Assembly: GCA_934196725.1 (NCBI GenBank)
Contig: CAKPWR010000022.1
Span: 1 to 36,794 of the forward strand
Origin: an uncultured Prevotella sp.
GTDB taxonomy: Bacteria; Bacteroidota; Bacteroidia; Bacteroidales; Bacteroidaceae
Direction of reading: 5' to 3'
Length of the DNA stretch: 36,794 nucleotides
Position 1 is the first letter of the stretch, and the number at the start of each line of letters is the position of its first letter. The translations under genes and the position numbers were made by a program. A model generated the notes under the pieces. It did not search any database. It was not told the origin of the DNA and was given only the letters and a program-made list of their open reading frames with translations. This document shows, in pieces, positions 24,901-35,456 of this stretch.

Positions 24901-27078
24901 ATGACAGAACAGGTTAGTCTAACAGGACAGTTGAAACACTATTTCGGTTTCGATTCGTTTAAAGGTGATCAAGAGGCAATCATCAGGAATCTGATGGAGG
25001 GCCATGACATTTTTGTGTTGATGCCTACTGGAGGTGGCAAGAGCTTGTGTTATCAATTGCCTTCCCTGATCATGGAAGGCACAGCTATCGTTATCTCTCC
25101 ATTGATCGCTCTCATGAAGAACCAGGTAGATGTTATCAATGGCTTGAGCGAGAGTGATGGTGTGGCACATTATCTTAATTCTTCCTTGAACAAGTCTGCG
25201 ATAGAGAAAGTAAAGAACGATATCTTGTCGGGAAAGACAAAGTTGCTATATGTAGCTCCTGAATCCTTGACGAAGGAAGACAATGTGGAATTCCTGAAGA
25301 GTGTCAAGATCTCTTTCTATGCTGTAGATGAGGCTCATTGTATTTCAGAGTGGGGACATGATTTCCGTCCTGAGTATCGTCGTATCCGTCCTATTGTTAA
25401 CGAGATTGGCCAGGCTCCGGTCATAGCCCTTACTGCTACGGCTACCGACAAGGTGCGCACGGATATCAAGAAAAATCTGGGCATCCTGGATGCCTTGGAA
25501 TACAAAAGCTCGTTCAACAGACCTAATCTGTATTATGAAGTACGTCCAAAGACGAATGATGTAGACCGCCAGATCATCAAGTTTATCCGTCAGCATCCGG
25601 GTAAGAGCGGCATCATCTATTGTCTTTCCCGCAAGAAGGTGGAAGAGTTGGCTGAGATCTTGAAGGCCAATGACATCAAGGCGGCACCTTATCATGCCGG
25701 TCTTGACTCTGCTACCCGTTCTCAGACTCAGGATGATTTCCTGATGGAGAAGATAGATGTCATCGTTGCCACCATTGCCTTCGGTATGGGTATTGACAAG
25801 CCGGATGTGCGTTTTGTGATACACTATGATATCCCAAAGAGTCTGGAAGGCTATTATCAGGAGACAGGTCGTGCCGGTCGTGATGGCGGTGAAGGTATCT
25901 GCATTGCTTTCTATTGCAGAAAGGACTTGAGAAAACTGGAGAAGTTTATGGAGAATAAGCCGGTGGCAGAACAGGATATCGGCAGACAGCTGTTGCAGGA
26001 AACTGCTGCCTATGCCGAATCATCCGTTTGTCGCCGCAAGATGTTGCTCCATTATTTTGGTGAGGAATACGGTGAGGAAAATTGCCATAACTGCGATAAC
26101 TGTCTGCATCCTACTGAAAAGGTGGAGGCAATGGATAATCTGGTGGTTATCCTGAAGGCTGTCAAGGCAGTGAAGGAGAATTTCCGTCAGGAATATATTA
26201 TTGATTTCGTGAAAGGCAGAGGTACGGATGATATCGTATCTCATAAGCATGATGAACTGGAGGAATTCGGTTCCGGCGAGGATATGGATGCCAAGTTGTG
26301 GAATCCTGTCATCCGTCAGGCACTGATTGCTGGTTTCCTCAGGAAGGATGTAGAGAATTACGGACTTCTGAAACTGACGGCAGCCGGCAAGCGCTTCATC
26401 AACAATCCGCAGTCTTTCATGATCGTTGCCGATAAGGAGTTCAAGGATGATTATGTAGAGAAGCCACATGATGCCGTAACCGGTGCGCTCGATCCTGCAT
26501 TGTACAGCATGCTGAAGGATTTGCGCAAGACCGTAGCCAAGAAGCATCATCTGCCTCCATACGTCATCTTCCAGGATATTTCCCTGGAGCAGATGGCCAC
26601 CATGTATCCTGTGGATATTCAGGAATTGCAGAATATCCAGGGTGTGGGTGCCGGCAAGGCTAAGAGATACGGTAAGGAGTTTTATAGTCTGATCAAGAAG
26701 TATTGTGAGGAAAACGATATCGAACGGGCAGAGGAGTTGCGTGTGAGAACCGTAGCCAAGAAATCCATGCTCAAGGTGTTCATCATCCAGTCTATCGACC
26801 GACAGATAGCCCTTGATGATCTGGCCGAGGCAAAGGGCTTGGACTTCTCTGTACTCTTGGACGAGATAGAGGCAATTGTGTATAGCGGAACCAAGTTGAA
26901 TATCGATTATTTCATAGAAGAAGTGATAGATGACGATCATGTAGACGACATTTACGACTACTTCATGGAGAGCGAAACCGACGACTTGGACACAGCTCAG
27001 GACGAGTTGGGTGAAGACTACACAGAAGACGAAATTCGACTCGTCAGAATCAAGTTTTTGTCCGAACAAGCCAACTAA
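24901..27078 (+). CDS. recQ: ATP-dependent DNA helicase RecQ
   Basis: A 725-residue 3'-5' DNA helicase for recombination and repair. Walker A is MPTGGGKS, the DEAH box is in VDEAHCISEWGHDFRPEYRR, and motif VI is ETGRAGRDG. The four zinc cysteines are in SSVCRRK and ENCHNCDNC. A winged-helix region and an HRDC domain (about 530-610, with IQGVGAGKAKRYG) follow. The C-terminal 110 residues form an extra acidic domain of the RecQ C-terminal type seen in Bacteroidetes, making the protein longer than E. coli RecQ. I chose ATG 24901 over the GTG at 24895; the two differ by only two residues. Confidence 0.95.
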   Translation: MTEQVSLTGQLKHYFGFDSFKGDQEAIIRNLMEGHDIFVLMPTGGGKSLCYQLPSLIMEGTAIVISPLIALMKNQVDVINGLSESDGVAHYLNSSLNKSAIEKVKNDILSGKTKLLYVAPESLTKEDNVEFLKSVKISFYAVDEAHCISEWGHDFRPEYRRIRPIVNEIGQAPVIALTATATDKVRTDIKKNLGILDALEYKSSFNRPNLYYEVRPKTNDVDRQIIKFIRQHPGKSGIIYCLSRKKVEELAEILKANDIKAAPYHAGLDSATRSQTQDDFLMEKIDVIVATIAFGMGIDKPDVRFVIHYDIPKSLEGYYQETGRAGRDGGEGICIAFYCRKDLRKLEKFMENKPVAEQDIGRQLLQETAAYAESSVCRRKMLLHYFGEEYGEENCHNCDNCLHPTEKVEAMDNLVVILKAVKAVKENFRQEYIIDFVKGRGTDDIVSHKHDELEEFGSGEDMDAKLWNPVIRQALIAGFLRKDVENYGLLKLTAAGKRFINNPQSFMIVADKEFKDDYVEKPHDAVTGALDPALYSMLKDLRKTVAKKHHLPPYVIFQDISLEQMATMYPVDIQELQNIQGVGAGKAKRYGKEFYSLIKKYCEENDIERAEELRVRTVAKKSMLKVFIIQSIDRQIALDDLAEAKGLDFSVLLDEIEAIVYSGTKLNIDYFIEEVIDDDHVDDIYDYFMESETDDLDTAQDELGEDYTEDEIRLVRIKFLSEQAN

Positions 27079-27145
27079 ACACGTTAAATAGCATTAATAA
27101 GGTAAGATTTTCGTAAAAAGCGATGTCTATCTGAGAAATTATTGC

Positions 27146-27153
27146 TAAATTTG
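27146..27153 (+). promoter_or_regulatory. -7 element of the guaB-mutL gene run
   Basis: TAAATTTG matches TAnnTTTG and lies 28 bases before the guaB ATG. It may serve the following genes too, because gaps after guaB are short and no other promoter was seen up to mutL. Confidence 0.7.
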
Positions 27154-27163
27154 CACGCAATAA

Positions 27164-28666
<1,503 letters not shown>

Positions 28667-28693
28667 TTTAAAAGTAAGATATTAAATATTAAT

Positions 28694-30121
28694 ATGAAAT
28701 TTTATGCGCTTTCTCTAGCTATGCTCCTTCAGGGGAGCATAGCTTTTGCTCAAAACGATCCTACAGTTATGACCATCAATGGTCAGCCCGTGAGCCGCTC
28801 AGAATTTGAGTATTCTTATAATAAGAACAATTCGGAAGGTGTCATTGACAAGAAATCTGTCAATGACTATGTCGACCTGTTCGTCAATTACAAGTTAAAG
28901 GTGCAGGCTGCCCTGGATGCTCATCTGGATACTTTGTCTTCTTTCAAGGCTGAGTTCCTGCAGTATCGTGACCAGCAGATTCGTCCTTTCGTTATTTCTG
29001 ATAAGGATGTGGAGGCGGAAGCGCGTAAAATTTATAATGATACGAAGCAGAGAGTGGTTGCTGCCGGCGGAATGGTAAAACCTGCCCATATCCTGATAAG
29101 ACTGGGACAGAAGGCTTCTGCTGCAGAACAGGATAAGGCAAAGAATAGAGCCGACTCTTTGTATCAGGTATTGAGAAAAGGGGGTAACTTTGCTGAATTG
29201 GCAAAGAAGTATTCCGATGATAAAGGCTCTGCCGTAAGAGGTGGAGATATTTCATGGATAACCAAGGGACAGACTGTGAAGGCTTTTGAAGATGCCTGCT
29301 TCTCTATGAAGGTGGGAGAGATGTCTAAGCCTGTATTGTCTGAATTTGGATATCATATCATCAAGTTGATGGGTAAGCAGGATTTCTTCCCATACGACTC
29401 GTTGAAGACAGATATTTGCCGCTTTATTGATGCCCGTGGCATCAGAGAGCATATTATTGATGTGAAGTTGGATTCCATCAGTAAGGCGTCAGCACAGTTT
29501 AGTGATAAGGAAGCTGTGCTCGATGATATGACTGCGAAAATGACCGCAACAGATGACCAGTTGAAGTATCTGGTTCAGGAATATCATGATGGATTGTTGC
29601 TGTATGAAATCAGCAACCGTCTGGTTTGGGAGAAGGCTGCCAAGGACGAGAAAGCCCTGGCTGCTTATTTCGCCAAGCACAAGAAGAACTATGCATGGGA
29701 TCAGCCTCGATTCAAGGGCATTGCTTACCATGTAAAGGATCAGGCGGATGTGAAGGCTGTGAAGAAGGCTGTGAAAGGAAAGCCTTTCAATGAATGGGCT
29801 GAGGTGCTTAGAAGTACCTTCAATGCCGATTCCGTTACTCGCATTCGTGTAGAAAAGGGTATCTTCAAGCAGGGAGACAACGCTTTGGTGGACAATAAGG
29901 TGTTCAAGAAAGACGTGAAGGTGGAACCTGTCAAGGATTATCCGATTGATGCAACTTATGGAAAGGTCTTGAAAAAGGGACCACAGGAGTATGCTGATGT
30001 GAAAGCGCTGGTTGTAGCCGACTATCAGGATATGCTCGAGAAAGAATGGGTTGCTGAATTGAAGAAGAAATATAAGGTTGTAGTCAATCAGGAAGTTTTG
30101 GCTACGGTGAATAAACATTAA
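28694..30121 (+). CDS. Periplasmic parvulin-type peptidyl-prolyl isomerase, single domain
   Basis: A 475-residue exported foldase or chaperone. The signal peptide is MKFYALSLAMLLQGSIAFAQ. The first mature residues, TINGQPVSRSEFEYSYNKNN, form the usual N-terminal segment. One parvulin domain spans about 125-235: PAHILIRLG, then a helix, then FAELAKKYSDDKGSAVRGGD and FGYHIIKLMG. The remaining 240 residues are helical and probably hold unfolded outer-membrane proteins. It precedes a SurA-like gene by 17 bases, so the two are likely co-expressed in outer-membrane assembly. An 11-bp hairpin lies within the signal peptide codons. Confidence 0.9.
   Translation: MKFYALSLAMLLQGSIAFAQNDPTVMTINGQPVSRSEFEYSYNKNNSEGVIDKKSVNDYVDLFVNYKLKVQAALDAHLDTLSSFKAEFLQYRDQQIRPFVISDKDVEAEARKIYNDTKQRVVAAGGMVKPAHILIRLGQKASAAEQDKAKNRADSLYQVLRKGGNFAELAKKYSDDKGSAVRGGDISWITKGQTVKAFEDACFSMKVGEMSKPVLSEFGYHIIKLMGKQDFFPYDSLKTDICRFIDARGIREHIIDVKLDSISKASAQFSDKEAVLDDMTAKMTATDDQLKYLVQEYHDGLLLYEISNRLVWEKAAKDEKALAAYFAKHKKNYAWDQPRFKGIAYHVKDQADVKAVKKAVKGKPFNEWAEVLRSTFNADSVTRIRVEKGIFKQGDNALVDNKVFKKDVKVEPVKDYPIDATYGKVLKKGPQEYADVKALVVADYQDMLEKEWVAELKKKYKVVVNQEVLATVNKH
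28717..28747 (+). other. Terminator-like hairpin inside the signal peptide codons of the parvulin gene
   Basis: AGCTATGCTCC (28717-28727) is the exact reverse complement of GGAGCATAGCT (28734-28744), with a six-base loop, and is followed by TTTG. It begins 23 bases after the ATG. It could attenuate transcription between guaB and the envelope genes, or modulate translation. Confidence 0.6.
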
Positions 30122-30138
30122 TATATATTGAAGCATAG

Positions 30139-31593
30139 ATGAAATTGGGATATAAGACAAGTTGGGCTCTTGTGGCTCTCTTGATGATTGTTGGAATCAG
30201 TGCCAATGCTACGAGAAGTGGCAAGAGTGCTTTGGCAAAGACTGCCGATTCTGACTCGGTAGCAGAGAAGACTGCTGCTGTCTCACAGCCTGTCAATGAG
30301 GGTAGCGTCGTAGATGAGGTTATCTGGGTTGTGGGAGATGAGGCTATTTTGAAGTCTGATGTTGAGGTTACCCGTTTGCAGGCTGAGGCTGAAGGTATCC
30401 GTTATGCCGGTGATCCAGACTGTTCTATTCCAGAGCAGATTGCCGTTCAGAAACTCTTTCTTCATCAGGCTGCCATTGATAGTATAGAGGTTTCTGAATC
30501 AGAAGTGATGCAGGGTATTGATGCGCAGATCAATGCGTGGGTTTCCATGATTGGTTCTAGAGAGAAACTGGAGGAATACCGCAAGCAGACCATCACCCAG
30601 ATGCGTGAGCAGATGCATGATGACTTCAAGAATCAGCAGCTCATCCAGAAGATGAAGCAGGAACTGGTCAAGAATATCAAGGTTTCTCCTGCTCAGGTAC
30701 GTAAGTTTTTCAACAACTTGCCAGCCGACAGTATTCCTTTTGTGCCTACAGAGGTGGAAGTTGAAATCCTGACCATGCAGCCTCGTATTCCGATGGAGGA
30801 AATCAACCGTGTCAAGAACCAGCTGCGTGAATTTACTGATCGTGTCAACAAGGGAGAGACTACTTTCGCTACTTTGGCACGTATGTATTCTGAAGATCCG
30901 GGTTCTGCCCGTATGGGTGGTGAGATGGACTATGTAGGAAGAGGTATGTTGGATCCTGCCTTTGCAAATGTAGCTTTCAACCTGACCGATCCAAAGAAGA
31001 TTTCCAAGATTGTGGAGTCTGAGTTCGGTTTCCATATCATCCAGCTGATTGACAAGCGTGGTGATAAGCTGAAGTGCCGTCACATCCTGTTGAAGCCACA
31101 GGTTTCTCAGGAAGCTATCGATAAGTCTATCGGCCGTCTGGATTCCATTGCCGATGATATCCGTGCCGATAAGTTTACCTTCGAGGCTGCTGTCGGTGCA
31201 CTTTCTGACGATAAGGATACCCGCAACAACAAGGGTATGATGGTGAACGTTGTCGATGGTGATGTCCGTACCTCTAAGTTCAAGATGAAAGACCTGCCTA
31301 CCGAGGTGGCACGTATGGTAGATACCATGAAGGTGGGACAGATTTCTGCACCGTTTACCATGGTCAATACAAAAGGTAAGACTACCTGTGCCCTGGTGAA
31401 GCTGGTTAGTAGAGTAGAGGGTCACCGTGCTACCATTACCGAAGATTTCCAGGTGATGCAGGATGTGGTGCTGGCTAAGGAACGCCAGAAGACCATTCAC
31501 GACTGGGTAGTGGATAAGATCAAGAAGACATACGTTAGAATGAACGATCGATACAAGGATTGTAAGTTTGAATATCAAGGTTGGATTAAATGA
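30139..31593 (+). CDS. surA: SurA-like periplasmic chaperone with two parvulin domains
   Basis: A 484-residue exported chaperone for outer-membrane proteins. After an N-terminal signal (WALVALLMIVGISANA) comes a SurA-type N-terminal domain beginning VVDEVIWVVGDEAILKSDVE. Two parvulin domains follow: about 205-305 (FATLARMYSEDPGSARMGGE, FGFHIIQLID) and about 312-410 (KCRHILLKPQ, then a more divergent end). The Met-rich ITQMREQMHDDFKNQQLIQK linker is typical of SurA. The stop overlaps the ATG of the next gene by four bases (ATGA), suggesting translational coupling. The symbol is by family and order, not by proven orthology. Confidence 0.88.
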   Translation: MKLGYKTSWALVALLMIVGISANATRSGKSALAKTADSDSVAEKTAAVSQPVNEGSVVDEVIWVVGDEAILKSDVEVTRLQAEAEGIRYAGDPDCSIPEQIAVQKLFLHQAAIDSIEVSESEVMQGIDAQINAWVSMIGSREKLEEYRKQTITQMREQMHDDFKNQQLIQKMKQELVKNIKVSPAQVRKFFNNLPADSIPFVPTEVEVEILTMQPRIPMEEINRVKNQLREFTDRVNKGETTFATLARMYSEDPGSARMGGEMDYVGRGMLDPAFANVAFNLTDPKKISKIVESEFGFHIIQLIDKRGDKLKCRHILLKPQVSQEAIDKSIGRLDSIADDIRADKFTFEAAVGALSDDKDTRNNKGMMVNVVDGDVRTSKFKMKDLPTEVARMVDTMKVGQISAPFTMVNTKGKTTCALVKLVSRVEGHRATITEDFQVMQDVVLAKERQKTIHDWVVDKIKKTYVRMNDRYKDCKFEYQGWIK

Positions 31594-33314
31594 TAAACAA
31601 GCATTCTGATAATATAAAGAACGGGCATAGAATCTCTATTATATTGATTCTATGCCTATTTGGGTTTTGTTTGGTACAGGCCATGCAAGCCCCTAAAAAG
31701 CGTAGCAAGAAGCGTCCTGACGGAGACCGCGTCTATTTGTTGCATGCTGATGAACTCCGTTATGACATGTATGGTAACAATCCTGATGCTCAGATTGTGA
31801 AGGGCAAGGTGTCCTTTGCCCATCAGGGTGGTCACCTTACCTGTGATAGTGCTTATTTCTATCAGGCTTCTAATTCCGTCAAGGCTTTCGGACATGTGCA
31901 TTACCGACAAGGCGATACCTTGTCGCTTACTTGTGACAGAGCCGATTATGATGGACAGATGCAGATGATGCATGCCCGAAAGAATGTGGTGTTGCACCAC
32001 CGTCGTCAGACTTTGCGTACCGACAGTCTGGATTTCGACCGATTGTATAACATGGCAAACTTCTTTGATGGTGGTACGCTCATCGATGGTAAGGACCGTC
32101 TTGTTTCCGACTGGGGTGAGTATCATACCGAGACCCGTGAGGCAAAGTTTGTCTACAATGTCAAGTTGCGCAGCGGCAAGGATGTGGTTACCACCGATAC
32201 CTTGTATTATGATGTGCCAACGTCTACAGCCCACATGGTGGGTCCTTCCAAGATTGTTTCCGGAAGTGGCGGTATTGTCAATACCGAGGATGGATATTAT
32301 GATACCAAGTCGGATAAGGCAAGGCTCTTTGGCCGTTCAACCATCGTTGACAAGGAGAAGAGTATCACCGGTGACAGCCTCTATTACAAGAAGGATGGCG
32401 AGAGTACCGGATATGGCAATGTCGTTTTCGTAGATAAGAAGAACAAGAATTCTCTGACCTGCAATTATCTGCGATATAATGAGAAGACCGGTACCGGATT
32501 CGCAACCCGCAATCCTGTAGCCATGGATTTCTCTCAGAAGGATACGTTGTGGATGCATTCAGATACCATGCGCATCTACACCTTCCATATCAATACCGAT
32601 TCCGTATACCGCAAGGTGCATGCCTATCCTAAGGTAAGAGCTTACCGTGCGGATATTCAGGCTGTATGCGATTCCCTGGTCTTCAATTCCAAGGATTCCT
32701 GCATGACGATGTATAAGGATCCTATTACCTGGAATGGCAACCGCCAGTTGCTGGGTGAGGAAATCAGAGTATACATGAACGATTCTACCATCCGCATGGC
32801 GCATGTCATCGGGCAGGCACTTTCTATCGAACAGATGCCGGATTCCGTCCATTACAATCAGATTACTTCCAAGGAGATGAAGTCTTACTTCGATGCGGGA
32901 GAAATCAAGATGTCTGAGGCTATAGCCAATGTGCAGACCATTTATTACATGACCAATGACAGGGACAGTTCTCTGGTGGGCTTGAACTATCTGGAGACGG
33001 ATACCATGAGGATGTATATGGGTGCTCAGCGTAAGTTGGACAAGATATGGACCAATAAGTTTACCAGCACCATGTATCCTATCACCCAGATACCGCCAGC
33101 GCAGTATAAGTTGCCGAATTTTGCCTGGTTTGAGGATATCCGTCCAAAGGACAAGAATGATATCTTTGTTTGGAAAGGCAAGGGCAAGGATGCTGAGCTT
33201 AAGGTAGTGAAACGCCATGAGGCTCCGCTTCAGACCTTGAAGAAGGCGGATGCAGTAGCAGAGCAGCCTAAGGAAAAGGCTGGTGGCGATAAAGAAAAAC
33301 CTAAAGAGAAATAA
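31590..33314 (+). CDS. OstA/LptA-like periplasmic protein
   Basis: A 574-residue exported protein with repeated beta segments of the OstA type (VYLLHADELRYDMYG, AQIVKGKVSFAHQGGHLTCD, VKAFGHVHYRQGDTLSLTCD). This is the fold of LptA/OstA proteins, which bridge LPS from inner to outer membrane. The signal segment is RISIILILCLFGFCLVQA, preceded by a 14-residue polar stretch. The C-terminus is a Lys/Glu/Pro-rich tail. It is much longer than E. coli LptA, as is usual for the Bacteroidetes OstA-like family. It overlaps the SurA-like gene by four bases and is followed by mutL after 43 bases. A role with LptB in LPS transport is likely but inferred. Confidence 0.88.
   Translation: MINKHSDNIKNGHRISIILILCLFGFCLVQAMQAPKKRSKKRPDGDRVYLLHADELRYDMYGNNPDAQIVKGKVSFAHQGGHLTCDSAYFYQASNSVKAFGHVHYRQGDTLSLTCDRADYDGQMQMMHARKNVVLHHRRQTLRTDSLDFDRLYNMANFFDGGTLIDGKDRLVSDWGEYHTETREAKFVYNVKLRSGKDVVTTDTLYYDVPTSTAHMVGPSKIVSGSGGIVNTEDGYYDTKSDKARLFGRSTIVDKEKSITGDSLYYKKDGESTGYGNVVFVDKKNKNSLTCNYLRYNEKTGTGFATRNPVAMDFSQKDTLWMHSDTMRIYTFHINTDSVYRKVHAYPKVRAYRADIQAVCDSLVFNSKDSCMTMYKDPITWNGNRQLLGEEIRVYMNDSTIRMAHVIGQALSIEQMPDSVHYNQITSKEMKSYFDAGEIKMSEAIANVQTIYYMTNDRDSSLVGLNYLETDTMRMYMGAQRKLDKIWTNKFTSTMYPITQIPPAQYKLPNFAWFEDIRPKDKNDIFVWKGKGKDAELKVVKRHEAPLQTLKKADAVAEQPKEKAGGDKEKPKEK
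31624..31656 (+). other. Perfect hairpin inside the signal peptide codons of the OstA-like gene
   Basis: GGCATAGAATC (31624-31634) pairs exactly with GATTCTATGCC (31646-31656) around an 11-base loop. It starts 34 bases after the ATG and is followed by TATTTGGGTTTTG. It resembles the hairpin in the first parvulin gene in position and stem length, though not in sequence. Confidence 0.6.
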
Positions 33315-33357
33315 AAAGGAATATATTTAAAGAGTATATATATATTAAGGTATAGTC

Positions 33358-35280
33358 ATGAGTGATGTAATTCAACTTTTACCCGATTCGGTAGCCAATC
33401 AGATAGCGGCAGGTGAGGTGATACAGCGCCCAGCCTCCGTAATCAAGGAATTGGTAGAGAATGCCGTTGATGCCGGAGCGATGAATATCCATGTCGTTGT
33501 GGTGGATGCTGGTCGTACCAGTATTCAGGTGATAGATGATGGTAAGGGAATGTCGGAGACGGATGCCCGCTTGGCTTTCGAGCGCCATTCCACTTCCAAG
33601 ATTCGCAAGGCTGATGATTTGTTCAATCTTCATACGATGGGCTTCCGTGGTGAGGCGTTGGCTTCCATTGCTGCCGTAGCACAGGTAGAACTCAAGTCCC
33701 GTCAGGCTTCTGATGAAATAGGAACCCTGATCCGGATTTCTGGTTCCCGCTTCGAGAAGCAGGAACCTTGCTCCTGTCCGGTGGGAAGTATCTTCGCCAT
33801 CAATAATATATTCTATAATGTACCCGCACGAAGGAAGTTCCTGAAGTCGAATTCTACCGAGCTGAATAATATCCTTACTGCTTTCGAGCGTATCGCCTTG
33901 GTGAATCCGCAGATCAACTTCTCTTTGCGCAGCAATGAGACTGAGGTTTTCAATCTCCGTGCTGCCAATCTTCGTCAGCGCATCCTGGATGTTTTCGGCA
34001 AGCGCTTCAATCATGAGTTGTTGCCGGTGAATGTAGAAACCACCATGTGTAAGATTTCCGGTTTCGTCGGCAAGCCGGAGGCTGCCCGCAAGAAGGGAAC
34101 TCACCAGTTCTTCTTCGTCAATGGCAGATACATGAAGCATCCTTATTTCAACAAGGCGGTGATGTCTGCCTTCGACCGTCTGATTCCGCAGGGAGAGCAG
34201 GTGCCTTACTTCCTCTACTTCGAAGTAGACCCGAAGGATATTGATGTCAACATCCATCCTACGAAGACCGAAATCAAGTTTGAGAACGAACAGGCCATCT
34301 GGCAGATCATCCTTGCCTCTGTCAAGGAGTCGATAGGAATGTTCAATGAAGTTCCTACCATCGATTTTGATACGGAAGACAAACCGGATATTCCGGTATA
34401 CAATCCGGAAAAGGCGCCTACGGCTGCTGCTCCGAAGATCAGCCTGAATCCAGGTTACAATCCTTTCAAGGCTAACTCTTCTTCCGGTCATTCATCATCG
34501 TCAGCTGGTGAAAGCTTTACTTCTGCCATCTCTTCGTCGGCAGTATCATCGGCTTCTTCTTATGGAACAATCCCTTCCAAGATCAAGCCACAGGTAGATG
34601 AGAACTGGGAACAGCTCTATGAAGGATTGAAAGACGAATCGGAAGTAGAGGAACATACGATGGAACTCTTTGATGAGCCGTTGGAGGAATGTACTTCTTC
34701 CAATATCCTAGCCGAGAAATCGCCGGCTCATTATCAGTATAAGGGCAAGTATATCATGACAGCCGTCAAGTCGGGACTGATGATCATCGATCAGCATCGT
34801 GCGCATGTCCGCATCCTGTACGAACGCTATCTGCAGCAGCTCAAGGACCGCACCTTCCATTCCCAGAAGGTTCTCTTCCCGGAGGTAGTGCAGTTCCCGG
34901 TTTCCGAAAAGGTCATCTTTGAAAAGATATTGCCGGAGATGGAGGGGATGGGATTTGAACTGGAAGACTTGGGCGGTGGCAGTTACGCCGTGAACTGTGT
35001 GCCTGCCGGCTTGGAAGGATTGAATCCCGTCAGATTGGTACAGGACATGGTGACGAGTGCCATCGAGAAAGGAGTAGGAGCGATGGATGAAATCAACCAG
35101 ACTTTGGCATTGTCCCTGTCCCGTCAGGCTGCCATCCCATACGGTCAGGTGTTGAGCAATATCGAAATGGAAAACCTGGTGAATGGTCTGTTTGCCTGTG
35201 AGAATGTCAACTACACCCCCGATGGCAAGTCGGTGCTGTGCATCCTTCAGCAGGATGAGATAGAACATCTCTTGGGGTAA
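33358..35280 (+). CDS. mutL: DNA mismatch repair protein MutL
   Basis: A 640-residue mismatch repair protein that links MutS to downstream factors. The GHKL ATPase domain shows [21 protein letters not shown] and [11 protein letters not shown] Ser-rich linker lies at about 375-405. The C-terminal dimerisation domain has [15 protein letters not shown] where endonuclease-active MutL has DQHAxxE, and NYTPDGKSV where they have a CPHGRP-type motif. The metal-binding residues therefore look incomplete, and nuclease activity is doubtful (inference). The gene ends a compact run starting at guaB. Confidence 0.96.
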   Translation: MSDVIQLLPDSVANQIAAGEVIQRPASVIKELVENAVDAGAMNIHVVVVDAGRTSIQVIDDGKGMSETDARLAFERHSTSKIRKADDLFNLHTMGFRGEALASIAAVAQVELKSRQASDEIGTLIRISGSRFEKQEPCSCPVGSIFAINNIFYNVPARRKFLKSNSTELNNILTAFERIALVNPQINFSLRSNETEVFNLRAANLRQRILDVFGKRFNHELLPVNVETTMCKISGFVGKPEAARKKGTHQFFFVNGRYMKHPYFNKAVMSAFDRLIPQGEQVPYFLYFEVDPKDIDVNIHPTKTEIKFENEQAIWQIILASVKESIGMFNEVPTIDFDTEDKPDIPVYNPEKAPTAAAPKISLNPGYNPFKANSSSGHSSSSAGESFTSAISSSAVSSASSYGTIPSKIKPQVDENWEQLYEGLKDESEVEEHTMELFDEPLEECTSSNILAEKSPAHYQYKGKYIMTAVKSGLMIIDQHRAHVRILYERYLQQLKDRTFHSQKVLFPEVVQFPVSEKVIFEKILPEMEGMGFELEDLGGGSYAVNCVPAGLEGLNPVRLVQDMVTSAIEKGVGAMDEINQTLALSLSRQAAIPYGQVLSNIEMENLVNGLFACENVNYTPDGKSVLCILQQDEIEHLLG

Positions 35281-35300
35281 TTGACTGAACTATCGCAAAT

Positions 35301-35428
35301 CAGGAAGTAAAAGGAGTTAAGGAAGTTAAGGAGTTAAGACGTATGTCTTGCAGCTTAAAACTACGCCAAAAAGACTATTGTCTGAACTCCTCAGCGACCG
35401 TAGGGAGCGATAACTCCTTTAACTCCTG
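35301..35428. mobile_element. MITE-like element with terminal inverted repeats
   Basis: The left end CAGGAAGTAAAAGGAGTTAA (35301-35320) and the reverse complement of the right end (35410-35428, reading CAGGAGTTAAAGGAGTTAT) match except for one gap and two substitutions. The interior holds further AGGAGTTAAG copies and the small palindromes AAGACGTATGTCTT (35336-35349) and AGACTATTGTCT. The element is about 128 bp and has no coding potential. Target-site duplications were not evident. Confidence 0.55.
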
Positions 35429-35456
35429 AAATTATTTATAATTAAAATAGAAAGTT

